A stretch of 9,880 bases of DNA from Desulfobacteraceae bacterium (GTDB taxonomy: Bacteria > Desulfobacterota > Desulfobacteria > Desulfobacterales > Desulfobacteraceae), in contig PIVQ01000223.1 in assembly GCA_003354055.1 (NCBI GenBank), positions 1 through 9,880 of the forward strand. The letters run 5' to 3'. The position numbers were made by a program, and so were the translations under genes. Positions 7,196 to 9,880 of this stretch are shown piece after piece. A model generated the notes under the pieces. It searched no databases, had not been told where the DNA came from, and saw only the letters and a program-made list of their open reading frames with translations. Within the stretch, counting starts at the first letter, position 1, and each line of letters begins with the position of its first letter.

Positions 7196-7251
7196 CAAAT
7201 CCAAATCTCTCCGGAGAAAAACCTCCGGGGGGATTTTGGGTTACGGATTTG
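7196..7251 (+). terminator. Second copy of the dctM-type hairpin, after the dctM remnant
   Basis: The core stem pairs 7201-7216 with 7223-7239 (CTCCGGAG-type apex, one bulged T at 7237), and an outer CAAATCC (7196-7202) / GGATTTG (7245-7251) pairing can form as an alternative or extension. It corresponds to the hairpin at 6251-6286. Two C-to-T changes in its 5' arm (7208, 7210) turn G-C pairs into G-U pairs, so pairing is kept. Here it would end the SBP1 transcript or limit read-through into SBP2. As with the first copy, no clean U tract follows. Confidence 0.55.
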
Positions 7252-7318
7252 TAAAACAAAAGTGCCAGTCATAAAGAAGATTGCCTTGCCCTCCTGAATC
7301 TGGTACGCCTGAAAAACA

Positions 7319-8110
7319 ATGATAACAAGTAAGTTGATTATACTGGTTTGCCTGCTGTACGCCATGCCCATTTGTGCTCAGGACCTGTCCGGAGAAACGA
7401 TAAACATCTGCGATGATGGCGGGGAATGGCCACCCTATACCTTTTACAAACGGACTTCGTCAGGGAAGAGAACAGAAAACGTCACGGGGTTTTCCGTTGA
7501 TCTGATTCAGAAGATCCTGACCGGTAGAGGAATCTCGTTCAACCTGAAGCTTGTGCCCTGGAAGCGATGTTTAAGAGGGGTAAAAAAAGGACGCCCTTTT
7601 CAAATGGCACTCAATGCCTCCTTCAGCCACCAAAGAAATGCAGACTATTACATGACCCGCCCCTACTATCACACCACCAACTACTATTTTTATTCAAACA
7701 AGGTTTATCCAGAAGGACTCAATATAACATCCGTAGATGATTTGCAGAGGTACCGGGTTTGCGGCCTTCTCGGATACAATTACGAAACATACGGCTTTTC
7801 GGACGGCACCATGGATCAGGGCGCAAAAACCTTTCCTGCCCTGATCAGCAAACTGCATGAAAAACGCTGCTCCCTTTTCTTAGAAAAGTATGAGATCCTT
7901 GCAGGGTTCATGACCATTGGCGAGCCCCTGCTTTCCGACCCGGACCTGTCCTGGAAGCAGGTGCCCGGAATGCCTCCCACCCGATTTCACATGCTCATAT
8001 CAAAAGACATTCCCTTTGGTAAAGACCTGCAGGAATTAATCAATCGATCCATCGAAAAAATGACAACCTCAGGCGAACTCAACCGGATGCTGAAAAGCTA
8101 TATTCCCTGA
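7319..8110 (+). CDS. Periplasmic solute-binding protein-like, family 3, SBP2
   Basis: A 263-residue secreted protein with a signal peptide (hydrophobic 6-18, cleavage near ICA-QD at 18-22). The mature part begins with INICDDGGEWPPYTFY (28-43), then GFSVDLIQKIL (57-67), VPWKRCLRGVKKGRPFQMAL (79-98), and lobe-2 elements YRVCGLLGYNYETYG (145-159): the layout of an SBP_bac_3 domain with weak similarity to SBP1. The mature chain holds cysteines at 31, 84, 148 and 184, enough for two disulfides. The ATG at 7319 is forced, because an in-frame stop lies 9 bases upstream (7310-7312), yet there is no good ribosome-binding site. It also lacks a transport partner in the window. Ligand unknown; an amino acid or a signalling role are both open. 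Confidence 0.82.
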   Translation: MITSKLIILVCLLYAMPICAQDLSGETINICDDGGEWPPYTFYKRTSSGKRTENVTGFSVDLIQKILTGRGISFNLKLVPWKRCLRGVKKGRPFQMALNASFSHQRNADYYMTRPYYHTTNYYFYSNKVYPEGLNITSVDDLQRYRVCGLLGYNYETYGFSDGTMDQGAKTFPALISKLHEKRCSLFLEKYEILAGFMTIGEPLLSDPDLSWKQVPGMPPTRFHMLISKDIPFGKDLQELINRSIEKMTTSGELNRMLKSYIP

Positions 8111-8138
8111 CACCAATACTGCAGGGTTAAAAAAAGTA

Positions 8139-8168
8139 TTGAATACCCAGATCCGAATTTCATATAAT
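8139..8168 (+). promoter_or_regulatory. Sigma-70-like promoter upstream of the CBS genes
   Basis: TTGAAT (8139-8144) and a perfect TATAAT (8163-8168) are separated by 18 bases in the AT-rich gap 8111-8212. Transcription would start near 8175, leaving about 38 bases of leader before the first CBS gene. GTATTGAATAC (8136-8146), a 5-1-5 palindrome, overlaps the -35 box, and CAATACT (8114-8120) pairs with AGTATTG (8135-8141); either could be a regulator site, but both are short. Confidence 0.55.
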
Positions 8169-8212
8169 CTACCAGTCAATCACATAAATTAATCTGGTTT
8201 GCGAGGTGTCCC

Positions 8213-8680
8213 ATGTTTGCAAAACAAGTGATGAACACCCGGTTTCATTTTCTTCGTCCGCAGCAGTCAATCGTTGAAGCGATCCAATTATTTAAAGTTG
8301 CCGGTAAAAAAGAAGATAAAAAGATTTTCGGTATGATGGTTATTGATGATGACCGGCTGGTAGGAATGCTGTCCATGTTTGATATCCTGTTATATATCCA
8401 GCCCAAGCACATTGGAATACTTGGGGAGATTGAGGATATCTCGCTGGACCCCCTATTTAAGAATCTGCTCAGCCGGGTGAAGAAGGTCCGGGTGGAAGAC
8501 CTGATGTCCACCATTCTTGTGTCAGTAGCACCAGATACTCATGTCCTGGTCGTCATGGACACTATGATCAAAAAACATGTCAGACGGCTGCCAGTGGTCG
8601 ATAACCACAAAGTGGTCGGAATTTTGTACCGGTCAGACCTGTTTAATTATTTAATGGGCGAAATAATAGAAGACAAATAA
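8213..8680 (+). CDS. Two-CBS-domain protein
   Basis: A 155-residue soluble protein made almost entirely of one CBS pair (Bateman module). CBS1 begins FAKQVMNTRFHFLRPQQSI (2-20) and ends GMLSMFDILLYI; CBS2 begins VEDLMSTILVSVAPDTHV and ends VVGILYRSDLFNYLM. Such modules usually bind adenine nucleotides and act as energy or ligand sensors, alone or docked on a partner. A segment of about 25 residues between the two (GEIEDISLDPLFKNLLSRVK) is longer than a simple linker. The ribosome-binding site GAGGTG (8203-8208) lies 4 bases from the ATG. The next CBS gene starts 4 bases after the stop, so the two are almost certainly co-transcribed and perhaps form one complex. The partner process is unknown. 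Confidence 0.87.
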   Translation: MFAKQVMNTRFHFLRPQQSIVEAIQLFKVAGKKEDKKIFGMMVIDDDRLVGMLSMFDILLYIQPKHIGILGEIEDISLDPLFKNLLSRVKKVRVEDLMSTILVSVAPDTHVLVVMDTMIKKHVRRLPVVDNHKVVGILYRSDLFNYLMGEIIEDK

Positions 8681-8684
8681 AACC

Positions 8685-9575
8685 ATGCCTGTATTTAAAA
8701 CGCGCAATGTGGTTCAGGGGATAACAGTCAGAGAGGCTATGCAGCGGCAAGTAGTTCAGTTGCCGGCGAAAACCCCTATCCGGCATTGCATCAGCCACAT
8801 TATCAAATTCAAGGCCAATGCCGTGATGGTGACCGATCCTGACGACAAACCGCAAGGCGTGGTGTCAAAGACCGACATCATGGGGGCGTTTTATGCAGGG
8901 ATCCCCGTAGATACCCGGATTTCAGACATCATGGTGGGGCCGCCCTATGTCTGTTCTGCAGAAGATAACCTGGAAACAGCCATTGATCAGATGCAGACTC
9001 TTGGCATCCACCAGATATATGTCCAATCCGTGACAGCTAAGGATATTGAAGGCCAGGTGGCCTATTCAGATATCGTGGGCCTGCTCTACCGCTATTGCAG
9101 ACGCTGCGTTAAAAGCGGGAGGTGTGCCAAAATGTTTGCAGACAAGGGCATCCCCCGGCTCATTGCAGCAGATGTCATGACCTACAATGTGACCTCCTGT
9201 GATGGGGTCCTGCCCATCACCGAAGTCATTGAAATCCTGTCGGCAAGGAAATTAGGAGCGATTCTTGTAACTAATAAAGGTGATTCCTCTCTGGGTATTG
9301 TTTCCAAAACAGATCTGCTGCTGGCCTATATTCGGGATACACGTCTTGACGCGCCAGCCCACACCATCATGAATTCACCGGTGACCTGTTGCCAGGCTGA
9401 CATCCTGCTGTCCGATGCCATACAGCAGATGTTATTATACGATATCCAGCGGATATTTGTAACAGACGAAAACAACGGCCCGGTTACAGGAGTACTGTCC
9501 CTTTCCGATGCCACCCGGTTCAGATCCGGCACCTGTCGGGCATGTGGTGCCGGACGGATTCTGGACAATTCATAG
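8685..9575 (+). CDS. Four-CBS-domain protein with paired CxxC motifs
   Basis: A 296-residue soluble protein with four CBS repeats forming two Bateman modules. Starts of the repeats are VREAMQRQVVQLPA (15-28), ISDIMVGPPYVCSAEDN (79-95), AADVMTYNVTSCDG (161-174) and AHTIMNSPVTCCQAD (225-239); ends are GVVSKTD (58-64), VAYSDI (125-130), GIVSKTD (204-210) and GVLSLSD (269-275). After CBS2 comes YCRRCVKSGRC (Cys138, Cys141, Cys147) and after CBS4 comes CRAC (Cys284, Cys287). Both CxxC pairs begin exactly nine residues after the Asp of the preceding Ser-Asp. This suggests a metal, iron-sulfur or disulfide site repeated in each half, which would add redox or metal sensing to nucleotide binding; that role is inference. 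The ATG lies 4 bases after the previous stop with no clear ribosome-binding site, so translation is probably coupled. No effector domain is fused. Confidence 0.88.
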   Translation: MPVFKTRNVVQGITVREAMQRQVVQLPAKTPIRHCISHIIKFKANAVMVTDPDDKPQGVVSKTDIMGAFYAGIPVDTRISDIMVGPPYVCSAEDNLETAIDQMQTLGIHQIYVQSVTAKDIEGQVAYSDIVGLLYRYCRRCVKSGRCAKMFADKGIPRLIAADVMTYNVTSCDGVLPITEVIEILSARKLGAILVTNKGDSSLGIVSKTDLLLAYIRDTRLDAPAHTIMNSPVTCCQADILLSDAIQQMLLYDIQRIFVTDENNGPVTGVLSLSDATRFRSGTCRACGAGRILDNS

Positions 9576-9580
9576 CCTAT

Positions 9581-9880
9581 TCAGTTGCCGCGGCGAGCCA
9601 GCGCCAGACCGACCCCGGCCAGGACCATCAATCCGCCCGCTGTCCGAAAGACGGATTGAAAGGCCCGCTGACTCTTCAAAAGACCTCTTACATTTCCAGC
9701 GACCAATGCCCAAACCGATGTTACGGTGAAAGTGATCACCAAAAATGTCGGAACAATAAAAGCAAATTGTAATCCAAGAGGGCGCGCCGCATCGATGAAT
9801 TGAGGCAGAAATGCTGCAATGAAGATCAAGCTCTTGGGGTTGGGGATCGTGATAACCACCCCCTGAACAAATAGATTTGT
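9581..9880 (-). CDS. LysE/RhtB-family amino-acid exporter (5'-partial)
   Basis: The frame is open to the window edge on the - strand, so only the C-terminal 99 residues are seen. The first ones, FVQGVVITIPNPKSLIFIAA followed by FLPQFID, match the conserved mid-protein block of LysE/RhtB exporters (F..G......NPK...F....PQF). Two further hydrophobic stretches follow (GLQFAFIVPTFLVITFTVT and the C-terminal helix GGLMVLAGVGLALA). The family exports amino acids such as lysine, threonine or homoserine lactones across the inner membrane; substrate here is unknown. A GTG at 9857-9859 is internal, not the start, because homology continues upstream of it. The gene converges on the four-CBS gene with only 5 bases between stops and no visible terminator. 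Confidence 0.85.
   Translation of the reverse strand, partial: TNLFVQGVVITIPNPKSLIFIAAFLPQFIDAARPLGLQFAFIVPTFLVITFTVTSVWALVAGNVRGLLKSQRAFQSVFRTAGGLMVLAGVGLALARRGN

Noticed and set aside
6239..7318. SBP1 with flanking repeats as an insertion sequence or integron-like cassette
   Set aside because: No transposase or integrase, no terminal inverted repeats, no attC-like site; the flanks are dctM tails and terminator hairpins, which fit homologous recombination better.

Overview
The window reads as a chromosomal accessory-metabolism segment of a Gram-negative bacterium. Moderate-to-high GC in most genes, Sec signal peptides on three binding proteins, a TRAP transporter, stand-alone family-3 solute-binding proteins and multi-CBS proteins together fit an anaerobic Desulfobacterota-type (Desulfobacter-like) genome. 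That assignment is an inference from gene content; no marker gene is present.

Left part (1-6238), all on the + strand: the 3' portion of a GntR/FCD regulator, then the three subunits of the prokaryotic 5-oxoprolinase (pxpA, pxpB, pxpC), then a complete DctP-DctQ-DctM TRAP transporter. pxpB/pxpC, dctP/dctQ and dctQ/dctM are joined by 4-base ATGA overlaps. The simplest reading is one catabolic module. The TRAP system would import an organic acid, probably 5-oxoproline (pyroglutamate) or a relative. PxpABC would open it to glutamate with ATP, and the GntR protein would sense the substrate. The 133-base gap between pxpA and pxpB is AT-rich. It carries an 11-bp perfect inverted repeat overlapping a TTGACA box, a candidate operator/promoter that would control pxpBC-dctPQM separately from pxpA.

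Middle part (6239-8110): a strong hairpin follows dctM. Then come two genes for periplasmic family-3 solute-binding proteins (SBP1, SBP2) with no permease or ATPase nearby. Between them, at 7089-7181, lies a second, diverged copy of the last 30 codons of dctM, including the stop codon, followed by a second version of the same hairpin and some of its downstream flank. This is a recombination scar: SBP1, which is markedly more AT-rich than its neighbours, sits between two copies of the dctM tail and hairpin.

Right part (8111-9880): a good sigma-70-like promoter precedes two adjacent CBS-domain genes. The first encodes a two-CBS protein. The second encodes a four-CBS protein in which a CxxC motif sits at the same distance after the conserved Ser-Asp of CBS2 and of CBS4. 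Converging on it from the right edge is the 3' part of a LysE/RhtB-type amino-acid exporter gene on the - strand.

The most noteworthy observations are the duplicated dctM tail and hairpin around SBP1, the pseudo-symmetric CxxC pairs in the four-CBS protein, and the large inverted repeat before pxpB. The window otherwise consists of recognisable families; I see no RNA gene, CRISPR array or intact mobile element.
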